From Ulota crispa (taxonomy: Eukaryota; Streptophyta; Bryopsida; Orthotrichales; Orthotrichaceae): DNA of 64,000 nt. The stretch lies in contig OY987246.1 of NCBI GenBank assembly GCA_963920765.1, forward strand, positions 16,922,868-16,986,867. Direction: 5' to 3'. Every line of letters starts with the position of its first letter. Position 1 is the stretch's first letter. The notes under the pieces were generated by a model. That model did not search any database and was not told the DNA's origin. It saw only the letters and a list, made by a program, of their open reading frames with translations. Shown piece after piece: positions 12,175-24,906 of this stretch. Position numbers and translations under genes: made by a program.

Positions 12175-15100
12175 CAAGACATTTGAGACACAGTATTCAA
12201 AAAATTTGAACAATTTTGAACTATTACCAACCAAGGTGAATGAAAATTGTTATACACGTTACTTTTGTTAAGTTGGCGGTATTCTTGCGTCGAAAGTTTG
12301 ATGTGTCTTCATAACAGTCTGATTTTAATCCGCAAACTAGGGCCTGTATAGATTTGGGGCTTAGTTGGGGTTTAGTCCGTGTGGCCTGCTTTGAGTGTAC
12401 TGTGCTGAGGTAATTGAATACTCCCCATTTTAACTAGATTGATGTTTATATGAGTTTTGGGTGCAGCAGCATTGTGCATGATTTCTAGTAAGCATATAAA
12501 GTTTGTGTAGATTAAGTTCTCATTTTATTGAATTTAGAATACGACAAACAGTGATAGTGATGATAGTGAAACCTGGTATCAAGTGATAGAGGAGCTGAAT
12601 TTCATATTTGAGACTTTCAGCATTCTCAGTTTATTGAATATAGTGATCTTTATGTCACGTTTAATTAAGGGGAAATTACAAAGAGGGGCACAAATAATAG
12701 GGGTGTAGTTTCAAAATAATTACAAATAGGGGCACAATTTTAAAAAAAATGTGATTTTTTTGTAAGAAAATTTTGGTTTGGATATTGGTTGAATTAGGTA
12801 CATTACATTAAATGTTAGTTAACTTCCAAATAATTTAAAAGTCTTCAAAAATTGCCATGTACTTTACTAAAACCTCTTTAATTATGCTTGATTTGGAGAG
12901 TCTTTTAAGTTTTTTAGAAATTAGCTAACATTCAATGTGATGTGTCTAAATCAACCAGTGTCCAAATCCAAAAAAAATTAGAAAAATTTACACTTTTTTG
13001 AAATTATGCCCCTATTTGTAATTATTTTGAAACTGCGCCCCTATCTATAATATTTTATGTTTTCATGCCCCATGCCCCTATTTGTAATTTCCCCTTTAAT
13101 TAAATATGAATTATCCAAACTTCAGAAGTAACAACCCAAAAACCATTTTGCTTTACCAAAACATTGAGAAATACATATAAAACATTTGAAAACAAGACGT
13201 ACAAATAAAAAGACACTGCAAAATTTTGAGAAAACCATGTGTAAAATATCCAAAAATCTTTGATGGTCCAAAACATAAAATATTCATAATTACATGAATT
13301 GTCCATAACTAGTTAAAGACATCATGTTTACTTTACGTGGGTGTTACTTGTTTGACCGATGAGAGATGATTAGCAAAGGTTGACACCCGTGTATCATGAC
13401 GTGATGGTTCATATCAAGCTCCAATTTTTCAAGCTCCTGTCACTATTGTTTGCTGATTTGGAAATGTATGGCTAATTGTCAGAGTTTTGAATTTCTATGT
13501 TCAGCTGTGGAGGCGATTGGCTGAGGGTGACTCAAGGCGACTTTGAGTTTGCAACATCCTTCTCAATCTTCAAGCAAAAATTCAAGCTTGAGATGTTGAT
13601 GGATTGGTATAAGTAGAAAATACAACAAGCTGGAGATGTTGAAGGAAAAAAAAAAAAAAATCCAGCATATTCAAGCTTGTCTGTGTCACTTCACCTCGTC
13701 TTCTTTTTTCACAAGTTGTTTTTACTAAAACGTCATTGGTGGGTTGGTGGGTTAGGAGAGGCATAAGTCTGACCTCTACATGTCTACTTGGATTTTTACT
13801 CTTCAAGTTTGTGTAGTGTGACCTCTAAGAATGTTGTGTGTGCACTTGTCCAACCTAATATCATTGACTAAAGCACACTTGTCATTCAAGTATGTCAAAG
13901 TCAGTTTTTGAGGGACCCAAGACCATCAAATTTTCTAGAAGCTTCACTGTACTGCACATGTCAAGTTTTCTTAAATACAAATTATTCAAAGTCTAAAAGT
14001 AAAGACCTAATTTTGTTTTGGCTAGCAAAACATTGGAAGATACTTGTAAAAAATTTAGAGACATGTTCAAAGTAGAAATAATGTAAGACTTTGAAAAAAC
14101 CATGATTCATATGCAATATAGTGGGAATTTTCCAATGTCCAAGAACATAGAAACTTTATAACTAGTTAGATGTATCATGCTCTAACACCAAACCTTAAAC
14201 CTTCATAACAAGAATATTGAAGCTAGGTCATAAATTTGTAAGATTTACCAATTGAACTTTGATGTGCATTGCATATCATAATTGATTGCCATGTTTCTAA
14301 TGCCATTTTCTAAACTTCAACAAAATCAAATATCACCAATTAAAACAAACATCACTCACTAGAAAAAAAAATTGTCCTAAGCAACTAGTCCACAACAAAT
14401 CAAATGTTCTAAATAATTTAATAATGATTACAAAATGACTCAGTTCCAATTGTTTAAAACATTTATAGTCATTGTGAATCAAATGTTATCTTCCTTTTTT
14501 TCTAGTACTAACATTATTATAATCTAAAAAATTTGGTGGGAATTTTGAGTCATATAAAAAAGGAGACCCAAAATACAATAGAAAGTTAGCCAAATAAAAT
14601 GTCAAAAAAATCAATTGAAATTTGAATGAAACAAATAAAAACCGGTTAAGTTTTTGAAAAATTTCTTACTTAAAATAAATATACTTACTCAATGTCCAAT
14701 GCATGCACTAAAACCAATTGAGTATGAGAAATATAGGATTTTTACGAAGGAAGCTCAAAATCTCTCCGCACGTTGTATTTGACCAGGGTACGTCTTCCTT
14801 TGGGTAGCAAAGTCATGCCAGGTGGCAGGTACTTGGAGCATGTTGCGGTATTTTAAAACTTACGTTTCAATTCATTCAACACGTTTAGGCTCTCACCAAA
14901 CCCCTCATATCACGACACGTGCTTTGGAGCTCCTGTCTCATTCCAAGGGTACTTGCAAGATTGGAGACCACTTGAGCTGTCTTTTGCTAATGATGCCCTA
15001 TTTAGAAATTCATTTGATTATAGAGTGAAATTTGGATTGCACATGGTCATGGTAATTGGGAAATATTTTAATATCATAGATATTATTTAGATTTGAGGTT

Positions 15101-15465
15101 TTCAATTAGCCATTTATTAACACTATTATGCCACGCCTGCACTTTGAGGAGCCTCTCTTTTTATTTAACCCCTAAAGTCGCTTTAGAAGTGATTTGGGCC
15201 CAAAAAGAGGTCCCTTCCCCAAATCTAATAGAACTTCGGGAACACCTTCCACATGGGCATTGTGCAGCACAATAAACTAGCATTGAGGTGATCATGTCAA
15301 CTTGTTTTTTTTGTTATTATTTCAAAAAAAAAATTTCAAAAAAAAATTCAAAAAACTTCTTATTTGTTTCTAAGACTTTTTGATTTTTTTTAAATTAATT
15401 TTTTTGACGACCAATAGGGGCTAGTTCCCAACATCAGGAACAACAAAACTGGCAGCACCTTCTTG
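12175..15465. repeat. Segmental duplication, copy 1
   Basis: Matches 18410-23260 in the same order and orientation, with divergence. Paired landmarks are: CAAGACATTTGAG 12180/18413; AGCATTGTGCATGATTTCY region 12470/18690; CATGACGTGATGGTTCAT 13396/19301; GGAGGCGATT.GCTGAGGG 13510/19484; CACTTGTCATTCAA region 13865/20630; GGTCATAAATTTGTAA 14225/22168; GACGACCAA..GGGGCT 15408/23204. No coding region is supported. Short open frames are not conserved between the copies. Insertions of MITEs differ between the copies, so the duplication is older than they are. Confidence 0.8.
12669..13094. mobile_element. MULE-like MITE family D, copy 1
   Basis: 426-bp element with ends GGGGAAATTACAAAGAGGGG and the matching CCCCTATTTGTAATTTCCCC. 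It is flanked by a perfect 9-bp target duplication TTTAATTAA (12660-12668 and 13095-13103). The duplicated locus near 18935 lacks it, which gives an empty-site comparison. The subterminal arms repeat TTACAAATAGGGGCA several times. Confidence 0.95.
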
Positions 15466-15539
15466 GGTCCAAATCCCTTGTAATGACTAACCTCAAATTT
15501 TCACCAAAACTGCTCCAAAACTGTTATTTCTAATACAAG

Positions 15540-16298
15540 TATCAAATTTTAGATTTTTTTTTTTTGACAAATGTAGCTGTAAGATCTTGTACTACACTAG
15601 TATCAAAAGGTGTGAAAGTGTGAAAATAAATTCAAGAGTTTTTACCATGTAGACTGTTAGATATTTGAGTTTGAATTGACAAAAAGCCATTTTCTGTCTT
15701 TGCAAAAATCCGGGCAGCTGCACTTCACAAGGTCATATTTGTATGAAAAAAACTCCAAAATGGTTCTAATTTTTTGAATTTGATTCTTAAAAGTAAGTTG
15801 GGTACACACTTGAAAATTTTCAAAGCTTCTAGAATTTTCAAACACATGGAATAACAATAGTAATTAGTAAAAAGAACTAGAGAATGATTTCAAACCACTA
15901 AATTGTTAAGAACTTAACTATGGAAATGAAAATTTCCAATCCCAATGGTTATAATGTTGTGATAAACAATCTACATCTTTAGGTTTTGTTTTTTTCCAAA
16001 ATATTGAATATTGAGTCAATTAATGGACTTCAAATTTTATTTTAGAGTAGAGAATCCATAAGTGCCTGCTAACAAAATCTCCTCATAACTTTCATCTCAT
16101 TCATAAAAAAAATGGAATGATTCAAAGCTTCCAAAGTACATATCAATTTAAGGAGAAATTCAAATAACCAATTTCAAAAAAAAAGATTCAAAAAATGTAC
16201 TTATAAAAAAAAATTGGCTATCCACAGAGCAAAGAAAACTACATATCATGCAATAACTTTTGAACCATGAAGTCAAAAGTTATGAAATTTTTTAGGCC
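15540..16298. mobile_element. Degraded 900-bp-type family-E element
   Basis: Shows interior landmarks of the 900-bp TTAA elements (GATCTTGTACTACACTAG near 15583, the GTGATAAACAATCTACATC stretch near 15958) but no clear left terminus. The complete element beginning at 16299 follows directly. Confidence 0.6.
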
Positions 16299-17268
16299 TT
16301 AACCCCTAAAGGACTGAGCCATTTTTTCCGTGAAAATCACTCAAAATTGCCCCTTTTGGGGGGTTAGTAAGAAGGTAATTCTTTTTTTTTAATTGGAAAA
16401 TCCAACCGTAGGATCTTGCCCTAGACTGGATTAGGTACTTGTGGAAAATAAATCAGGTCATTCTGGATGGACATGAGTGAGATATTTACATCTAAAGTGA
16501 AAAGAAAAGTTTTTTTTCATGCTGCTGCAAAATTTCAAAAGCCTTTGACCATTCTTACATGAAAATAATTGCTCTATGCAACTTTGCGCTTTACTTTTTC
16601 CATGTAGGAGAGCAAGTTAGCTATGTGTGGGGGAATTTTCAAATCAATTGGAAGTACACAACACATAGGAAAAATTAATAAGTAAAAAGAAGTAGAGAAT
16701 GAGTCAAATCACTAAATTGTTAAGAATTTAATCATTAAAATGATAAATGCAAATCCCAATGGTCATAATGTTGTGATAAACACTCTACATCCTTTGGTTT
16801 TGATTTTTTTTCAAAATAAAAAAAATTGAGTAAAATAATGGACTACAAAGTTTATTTTAGAGTAGAGATTCCATAATTGCCCGCAAACAAAAACATCTTA
16901 TAAGTTTCATGTTGTTGATTGAAATTGAATGATTAAAAGCTTCTCACCTATAAGAAAATCTCAGGAACCAATTTTAAAATTTGATTTAAAAAAATTTAAT
17001 TTTTAAAGAATTTTTTGGGCTGCCCAAGCGGGGAGTCCTCCCTTGCTTTTCAGATTTTCATGCATAACTTCTTCAACAATTGTTGGAATGAGGAAAAAAT
17101 TAGATGCCCGCATAGATATTTGAATTCCCCACCTTCAATAAAAGTTTCAAAAAATCACACAAAGTAGCTTATCCAAAGGTATATGCCCAAACTCCCACCT
17201 GTCCCCCAAAGGTATATGCCCAAACTCTCACCTGTCCCCCAAAGGGACAATAGTCCTTTAGGGGTTAA
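16299..17268. mobile_element. Family-E (TTAA, piggyBac-like) MITE, 970 bp
   Basis: Begins TTAACCCCTAAAGGACTGAG and ends GTCCTTTAGGGGTTAA. TTAA duplications and CCC-type ends are hallmarks of the piggyBac superfamily. No transposase frame. Interior resembles copies at 23975, 57029 and 60735. Confidence 0.85.
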
Positions 17269-17917
17269 CCCCAAAACGACCCTGGAAATTCCTAAGCTTC
17301 TAGGAATTTGCTCTGATATGAACAAAAATTCAACATTTTGATAAGTTTTATCAATTGTTTTTAAATTGTAACTGTATAAAATCAAATTAGACATGCTAGA
17401 GATCACATTTGAAAAGAAAACACAACAATATCTCTTATGGATTGAAAGATTATAATGATTCATCATGAGGGTGTTAAAATTTTGAAAGCAATTTGAAGTC
17501 TTTCAATCTTCTTTCCACATCTCAAATTTAAAAAGTTGGTCACCAAAAAAACATGAGGTTTAAGGGCCTAACATGCATAACCCCAATCAAATTATGACTT
17601 CTCAAAATCTACTCTACAAATTTTTTAAATGAATTTCTAATGTGATTTTTCTCAAAGATTTAGTGTATTTGAGGCTCACTCCCTAGAGCCCTTAGCACTA
17701 AATAAAGTCAAGATTGCAATGGACACCCATGCACAAAGTCTTGAATAGAAAAATCATAGTCAATCATTTGCAAATTCAGATTGTTGAAGTTAATACTAAA
17801 CTTCAAAAAGAAATTTTCAAAAATATAAATTACTAAAAATAGTAATTTGGTAGGTTTTATTTAGCTTCAAAAATTGGTCCATGACACATTTTGTCCTCAG
17901 GGTCGTTTTGGGGTTAA
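17265..17917. mobile_element. Family-E element, 653 bp, sharing a TTAA with its neighbour
   Basis: Starts TTAACCCCAAAACGACCCTG and ends CAGGGTCGTTTTGGGGTTAA. The TTAA at 17265-17268 serves both this element and the one to its left. Interior matches the 39972-40627 element (AACACAACAATATC, GAAAGATTATAATG). Confidence 0.88.
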
Positions 17918-18409
17918 AGCTACTTCTTGGACACATCATGTGTAAAAATTTCAAAGAAAAAAAATGAAAACCCCATTCATAGTGAGCTGCCTAAAATTGC
18001 TATGTTGCCAAAAAAGGGTGTTCAAGGCTTTAGGGGTTAAGGTGGGTACCTTGAATTGTGTCCCCTCACAAATAATGCATATCATATGTACCCCAAGAAT
18101 AGATATGAGGTGGTTCTTGAATAGAACCCCCTTAGTTTGAAAAGAATTGGTGTCTTTTATCATAAGAGCCAATCACACTCCTGGATTTGACCTCATCTTT
18201 TTATAAGTTGCAAGGGAATGATTTATGGAAGATCTAGAATCACAAATGGGTGCCTACTATAGAAAATTTTGAAAATTCATCATCAATTCAATCATGCTTC
18301 AAAAAATACAAAAATAAATTGTGTTACTTTTAGCATCCATTTCTTTTTGTCTGAAAATTAACAGAAAGTCTTCATCTCTTGGGAAGGCCTGGTCCATTGT
18401 GACAACCAT
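17918..18409. other. MITE remnants
   Basis: Begins with a further TTAA-type end fragment (TTTAGGGGTTAA at about 18021-18032). From about 18165 to 18400 it carries a degraded family-I MITE interior (CAAGAGCCAATCA, CATCCATTTCTTTTTGTCTG). No gene. Confidence 0.55.
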
Positions 18410-19146
18410 GATGTTCAAGACATTTGAGTCAACATTCACAGTTTTTTGAGTTATTATCAATCAAGGTGAATGATTTTTTCTATAAAATAGTCAAATTTGT
18501 TGAATTGGAGGTACTTCTGCATCAAAAGTCGGTATACCTTCATAAAGGCCTAATTTTAATCCCCTATCAGGACCGCTATTGATTCTGGGTATAGGACGTG
18601 TGACGTGCTTTGCGTGAACTTTGGTGAAATAATTGAATGATGCCAATTTAACAATATTGACGTTTATATGAATTTATGGAGCAACAACATTGTGCATGAT
18701 TTTCCGTGAACATGTAAAAGTTTGTGTAGGTTCAACTCTCATTTTATGCAGTTGAGACTTGCGAGTACAACAAACAATGATAATGATGATAGTAGAACTC
18801 TCATTTTATTGAGTTGAGAGTACAACCAACATTGAGAATGATGATAGCGAAACTTGGTATCAAGTAATAGTGGAGTTTAAATTCTTTGTTTGAGACTTGG
18901 AATATTCCCAATTTATTGAATATGGTGAATATTTATTCACATTTAACAACGGATTGTTTAGATCCTAAAAATAACAACCCAAAAATTGCTTTGGTTTGCC
19001 AAAATAATGGGAGATACTTATAAAACTATGTCCAACTTAAAAGACACAGCAAAACTGTGGAAATAATCACATGTAAAACAATTAGAAATCTTCAATTTTT
19101 TTTAGAACATAAAAAATCTATAACTATATGAATAGTTCATTGCTAG

Positions 19147-19226
19147 TTAACTCATTAACGACCAGAGGGTCCACAAATATATTGGGAATCGACCACATAT
19201 TGGTCGCTTGGTCGTTAATGGGTTAA
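19147..19226. mobile_element. 80-bp mini TTAA element
   Basis: TTAACTCATTAACGACCAGA to TGGTCGTTAATGGGTTAA. It is almost all terminal inverted repeat, so it can fold as one hairpin. Absent from the matching position (about 13305) in duplication copy 1. Confidence 0.8.
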
Positions 19227-19909
19227 ATACGTCATATTTCACATGGGCTTTACTTGTTTGACTGATGACAATTAATTAGCAAAAGTTGACAGCCGTGTAT
19301 CATGACGTGATGGTTCATCTCAAGCTCCAAGTTTTCAAGCTCCTGTCACAAATTTCTTTGCTTTTGAAAATATATGGTGAAGTGCTGAGCTCCAAGTTTT
19401 CAAACTCATGCCACGATTTTCATTACTATTTTGGAAATGTACGGTGAAGTGATGAAGTTTTGAATGCCCATGTTCAGCAGTGGAGGCGATTAGCTGAGGG
19501 CAACTCGGGGCGACTTTGGACTGCAACCTCATTCTCAAACTTCAAGCAAAATGCTTGAAAATTCAAGCTTGAAATGCTGATGGATTGCACAAGTTGAAGC
19601 AACAACAAGCTGGAGATGTTGGAGAGAAAAACAATAAAAGTCCTTCTCAAAAGTTTGAGAGGTGACCTCTAAAACAACCTTCTAGAATGTTGTGTGCACT
19701 ATCATCATGGTTGTCACTTTGGGCAAGATTTGCCCGCTAGACAAGACAGGCTGATGGGCAATTCAAATAGCACAGACAAACATGTTCATCTAATGTTGCA
19801 TCTTAGGGTTTTTGACTTGAAAAAAAGGAGAATCAATTTTTTTTTTATCTACATGGTTTTAAATCTGTGTCTTGACTTTATGATGACAAACATGTGTGTA
19901 ACTAGTATG

Positions 19910-20498
19910 TATTCGCTCTGTCCCAATATAAAGCTCCAAAAAACTTCTCCACGAGGGATTAATTATATTTTTAATCATTAGACTAGTGACAAATGCATTC
20001 TAGAATCAATATACCACCTACCAAATATCTGCAAATTTTCAAGTTTTTATATTGTTGTTTAGACACCCAAATTCCATGCAAAAAGTACCATATTTGTGCA
20101 TATTTTGTGAAGGCTGCCAGTTCCTCATTGTTTTAGTCTTTGTACTAAGGACACATGCGTTCTAGAATCAATATACCATCTACCAAATGCGTGCAAAATC
20201 TCGAGCTTTGATGTTGCCATTTGGGCACCCAAATTCCATGCAAAAAGTACCATATTTGTACATGTTGCTAGCTCCTCATTATTGATGATTTAAAAATTAG
20301 TAGCAACAGTGGCACCTCATATGGGCAAGGCCAAGCTTGTTAGGAGAGGAATGCTCTTTAATTATTTAACTTGCCCCCATGAGATCATTGGACGTGACAA
20401 ACGCTTTCTCAGTAATTGAAATTAGCAATTTAAGAAAACTTTTTAGTGGGACAAGAATTATGCCTAATTTGGAGCTTTATATTGGGACAGAGGGAGTA
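19910..20498. mobile_element. Stowaway-like MITE with internal duplication
   Basis: Ends TA-TTCGCTCTGTCCCAATAT and revcomp TA-CTCCCTCTGTCCCAATAT match the Stowaway (Tc1/mariner) terminus CTCCCTCYGTCCC with TA target. Inside, a ~135-bp stretch around TCTAGAATCAATATACCA occurs twice in direct order (about 19996 and 20160). 589 bp is long for this class because of that duplication. Confidence 0.88.
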
Positions 20499-20871
20499 TG
20501 AAGTAAGCATTTTTTACCATTTTTTGAAATTAACCATGACTTGACTTAATCAAATAGACAAGAGCTCAAGTGGGCACTTTAGACATACAAACAATTTGTT
20601 CAATGTGACACCATGACTATCATTGATTGAAGCTTACTTGTCATTCAATGTATGCCAAAATCAATTTTTTGAGAATCCTTGAGCAATCACAATTCTAGAA
20701 GTTTGGATGCAGATGTTATCTTTTTCGTAACTTAGATGAACTTCCAAAGTCTAGATGTGATAACTCAAAAATAGTTTTGACTTGCAAAGCATTGGGATAT
20801 ACTTGTAGAGCTTCTTGCAATATGTCCAAATCAAAAATATATGCAAAATTGTGGAAAGATCATATGTAAAA

Positions 20872-21306
20872 GGGGAAGTTACAAATAGGGGCATGAAAAC
20901 AAAAAATATTACAAATAGAGGCACATTTTCAAAATAATTATAAATAGGGGAGCAATTTCAATAAAAAAAATAAATTTTTGTAATTTATTTGGTTTGGACA
21001 TTGGTTGATTTAGATACATCACATCAAATGTTAGCTAACTTCCAAAAAACTTAGAGGTTTTTCTAAAATCTACCATCCCCTTTGCAAAAATTTATTTATT
21101 TAGGCTTGATTTGGAGAGGCCTTTAAGTTTCTTGGAAGTTAGCTAACATTTGATGTGATATATCTAAATCAACCAATGTCCAAACCAAAAAAACTTACAA
21201 AAAATTAAAAATTATTTTGAAATTGCGCTCCTATTTGTCATTATTTTGAAACTGTGCCCCTATTTGTAATATTTTTCATTTTCATGCCCCTACTTGTAAT
21301 TTCCCC
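20872..21306. mobile_element. MULE-like MITE family D, copy 2
   Basis: 435 bp, GGGGAAGTTACAAATAGGGG to TTGTAATTTCCCC. Flanks TATGTAAAA and TATGTAATA form a 9-bp target duplication with one change. Inserted at a different site from copy 1, so the two were independent insertions. Confidence 0.92.
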
Positions 21307-21329
21307 TATGTAATATTTATTGTTTTCCA

Positions 21330-21561
21330 ATGTTTAGCATGACCATAAGGCATAGTATATACACTAGCATATTATTGGCATTTTCTACTAATAAAGAGCT
21401 TTAATTTGTGATCTCAGGTAGCTCATTAGAATTGCTTTGACCTATTCTCCAACTTCTTTGTTGATCTCAAATGTAGTAAAGGTGTGAATCTATTCCAAAT
21501 TCAAGAAAAATACCTTGTATTCTATTGATTGCACCGACACGCCTAGATGTTCAGGAGTTAA
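21330..21561. mobile_element. Family-E short element (~235-bp class)
   Basis: Interior matches the complete 48602-48835 element (AGGCATAGTATATACACT, CTCCAACTTCTTTGTTG, CAAATGTAGTA). The right end is AGGAGTTAA and the left TTAA has decayed. Confidence 0.75.
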
Positions 21562-23260
21562 AGAAATAGAAAGTCTGTAATTATTTGAATACATTTAAGG
21601 ACATGGAAATTAGAAAGTTCATCACTAGTTAAATTTGTCATGCCCCTTAATAGGTGAGAAAAATGTTCTTTTTGCATTGTTTTGTTGAACATGGAGTTTG
21701 CACCAACCCAAGTACCAAGAATGAAAATAAGGAGGTGGATTTTATGAGACTATTGCATGGAACGATACCATTATAGATAACAAGGTTTTAAACTATCTCT
21801 TTTTAGGTAGATTAGACCATTTATTATCCCAAAAATGTGCTAAGAAAGTGTAGCAAATGCAAAAAATTAATTTATGCTTACATAATGTTGGTTCGTAATT
21901 TGCTAAGGTCGTCAGTTCAAATCTATTGCTTCATTTTATGCAATTTAAAGTAGCCCTCATTGTTTGGGTTTTATAAAGTGAATCCAAATTCATCACATCC
22001 TCAAGGTGTAGTTTTGGTACTCATGTAATACTTTATTTAAGAGAGGATCACTAATTACCAAAGCATGTTACCAAAAGCACAGTCTCATGGAATAATTTAG
22101 AATACCAATAGATGCTCATTGCACAATGTTCACTGTATAGTTTTCATGACAAGAAGACTAAAACTAGGTCACAAATTTGTAAAATCTACCAATTGAACAC
22201 ATTGTATACTACATTTAATTGCAATGTTTGAAGTGCCATTTTAAAGATTTAGCAAAATTAAATGTGCCCAAATAAAAGAAGCCTCACTAACACAATGGTA
22301 TTTTTTGAAATTTAATGGCACAGATTTTTTTTGTCTTTTCGTTAGTCGCATAACATGCACCCAAGAATGCAAGCAAGGAAAAATTGGGAAAAGTCATCCA
22401 TGTGTCAACAATGTGTGGTCATTTTCATTAATTCAGTTCTTCCTGGTTACTGCAATTGGGGGCTCCAATAAAAATTATCTACGGCATTTCCAAAATCCAA
22501 TTTCTTGTTTCATGCAAATTTGCAAAAGTTAGTGGGTTTTTGGCCTGAAGGAATGTACCTTGATCAAGAATCAGGATAAATTTAAGAGTTGCAACAAGCA
22601 CAACAATTACCAAATACTAGAAAAAATTGTGGATCCAAATTTGTAATTATGGTGTTAAACAAATGAGTCCAATTAAGAAATGGAAGGAAATTAATGCTCT
22701 TTTGCACGTTGAGTACAATCTGACCCTGTGCTACATTTAACTAAATTTGGTTTATCCAAAGTCCCTAAGTAATAATCTAAAAAGTGTTTTGTAAGGCAGA
22801 TACTTGTAAAATATTGAGAAATATGTTCAAATCAAAAAAACACTTAAAGTTTCAAAAATATATATATGCAAAACATTAAGAACATTTAATGTTCAAAGAT
22901 ATCGAAAGTCCACAATTACATGAGTAAATCACAACACAGTTCATAACTAGGTAATTGTATCATCTTTACACTAAGATATCTTTAGGCATTACAAGGGATT
23001 TGAGCTCAAGAAAAAGCCCCTTCTCCAAAACCATGGGAACTTTGGGCCCCTCATGGGAACACTTCCACATGCACACGCTGACTAGGTTGAGGACTGACTA
23101 CGTCAAAAAGTCTGATTTTAGAAGAAAAATAATCAAAATATCAAAAAAAAATTATTGTTTTTTAAGACTTTAATTATTATTATTTTTAATTATTTTTTTA
23201 CTGACGACCAACCGGGGCTGATTCCTAGCATCGGGAACAACAAGACTCACAGCCCTTGGA

Positions 23261-23974
23261 GGGCTGAATTTTTCCCCGTTCGGAACGGGCTTTCAACACA
23301 ATCAATATCATTTTGCAACTTTGAATTCTGCCACTACATTTTCAAGTTACTGAGATTTTGACTTGGATATAAAAACAAATTGCTATGCACACGATTCAAG
23401 TAGAAACTAGACACAAAGGAATGTTGTAAGGCATGCAATCATTGAGTGCCGGGCAAGAGACGAGACTGAGAATCCGTACTTGGTCAATTAGTCATTCCAA
23501 GACTTGGAAGTTTGAGATTTTTTTTTAAAGATGTGAGTAATTTTGTTATTTTCCAAACTTACGGATTGCGTTTTGACAAAATCCATATCACCCTTCAGTA
23601 TTGCTGCAAAACATTGAAGTTTGTACTCGACTCCCAAATGGGAGGGGAACACTTGCAAAAGCATTTTCTTATCTAATATCAAACTCTATTATAAAGTAAG
23701 CAAGTGTTTGTCAGTCATGGGAAATTCAAAATTATCTATTAACATCAGAATTTTAAATTCTCTGTTACAAGGCATTGGATGTCAAGCATTGAGTGTTTGT
23801 CAATCATCAAAAATTTGAAATTCAGTTAGGATGAGGGAGAGGAAAAAGGCAAGGAAAGTGAGGGTGAAAAGTAAGTAAAACTTCAAAGAAGAGGGAGAGA
23901 CAAAGGGAGGGACACAGCAAGTGAAAAGTCTAAAGAAATTAAAAGAGAGACATGGGCAAGACATAATAGTTTTG
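23261..23974. other. AT-rich spacer, nothing recognised
   Basis: No gene, RNA or complete repeat seen. Two copies of a short GTGTTTGTCARTCATSRRAAATT motif lie at about 23704 and 23786. Confidence 0.5.
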
Positions 23975-24906
23975 TTAACCCCTAAGGGACCATGGCCTTT
24001 ATTTTGTCAAAAGACACTCAAAACTGCCACCTCTATGGCAAAGAGTAAAAAAGTTTGAAAATCAATATTTTTGCATGTTTGACCGTAGGATCTTGTACTA
24101 GACTATTATAAGAATGTGTCATACAAAACTCAAGAACTTTGACCGTACAGGTTGGAAGATATTTGCATTTAAAAAGTACAAAACAACTTTTTTTGCACCT
24201 TGCCTGATTAGATTATTTAACTTTGAACTTTTTTAACTTAAAGTTTTTGCACCATGGAGTTTGGAATTCTATTTTTGCATGGTGGGAAGTTGAGTTGGTA
24301 GTCTTGGGAAAAAACAAAAGACAAAAAATAATTAATTTTCATTCTTTAAAAAAAACATTAGGCAGAAGAAGGTATGAGATTGAACAAAAACTTAAATTGC
24401 TAATAACCTTGAAATGGAATTGAAATGCAATGATCCCAATGGTGAGATTGTTCTAGAAAGCAAACTTCACCCTCTCCAACAATTTTTTTGAAAAAATGTT
24501 AAAATTGCATTAAAAAATGAAGATTATAAGTTATTTTTTCAAGAAAATGCTTGGATTGCCCAAAAAACAAGATTGTCCATAACTTTCTCATAACTAGTCC
24601 AAATGGAATGAATCAAAGCTTCAGATGTAGACAAAGATATAATCTATGAGAAAAATAAATTTAAGTTTTTTTTCAAGTTTTTATAAGAATTTTTGTTGCT
24701 GCCTGGAGTCCCCAAATTTGTGCTTATTTGGGCATAACTTTTGCTCCTTGGCATCAATTGGAATAAAAATTAGATGCCCACGCAGATTTTTGAATTCCCC
24801 ATTTTCAATAAAAGTTTCAAAAAATCATGCAAAATAGTTTGACCATAGGTACATGCCCAAAATCCCATTTGTCCGTTGAACAAACAGTTGGTCCTTTAGG
24901 GGTTAA
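23975..24906. mobile_element. Family-E MITE, 932 bp
   Basis: TTAACCCCTAAGGGACCATG to GGTCCTTTAGGGGTTAA. Interior has ACACTCAAAACTGCCA and GATCTTGTACTAGACT as in the other 900-bp copies. No transposase frame. Confidence 0.88.

Larger units (their letters stand above)
18410..23260. repeat. Segmental duplication, copy 2
   Basis: Direct-orientation, longer partner of 12175-15465. The extra length comes from a Stowaway-like element (19910-20498), a family-D MITE (20872-21306), a TTAA element (21330-21561) and an 80-bp mini-element (19147-19226). A ~250-bp module (CAAAACATTGRGAGATACTT region) occurs at about 13115, 13975, 18955, 20745 and 22755, suggesting an older tandem origin. No coding region is supported. 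Confidence 0.78.
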
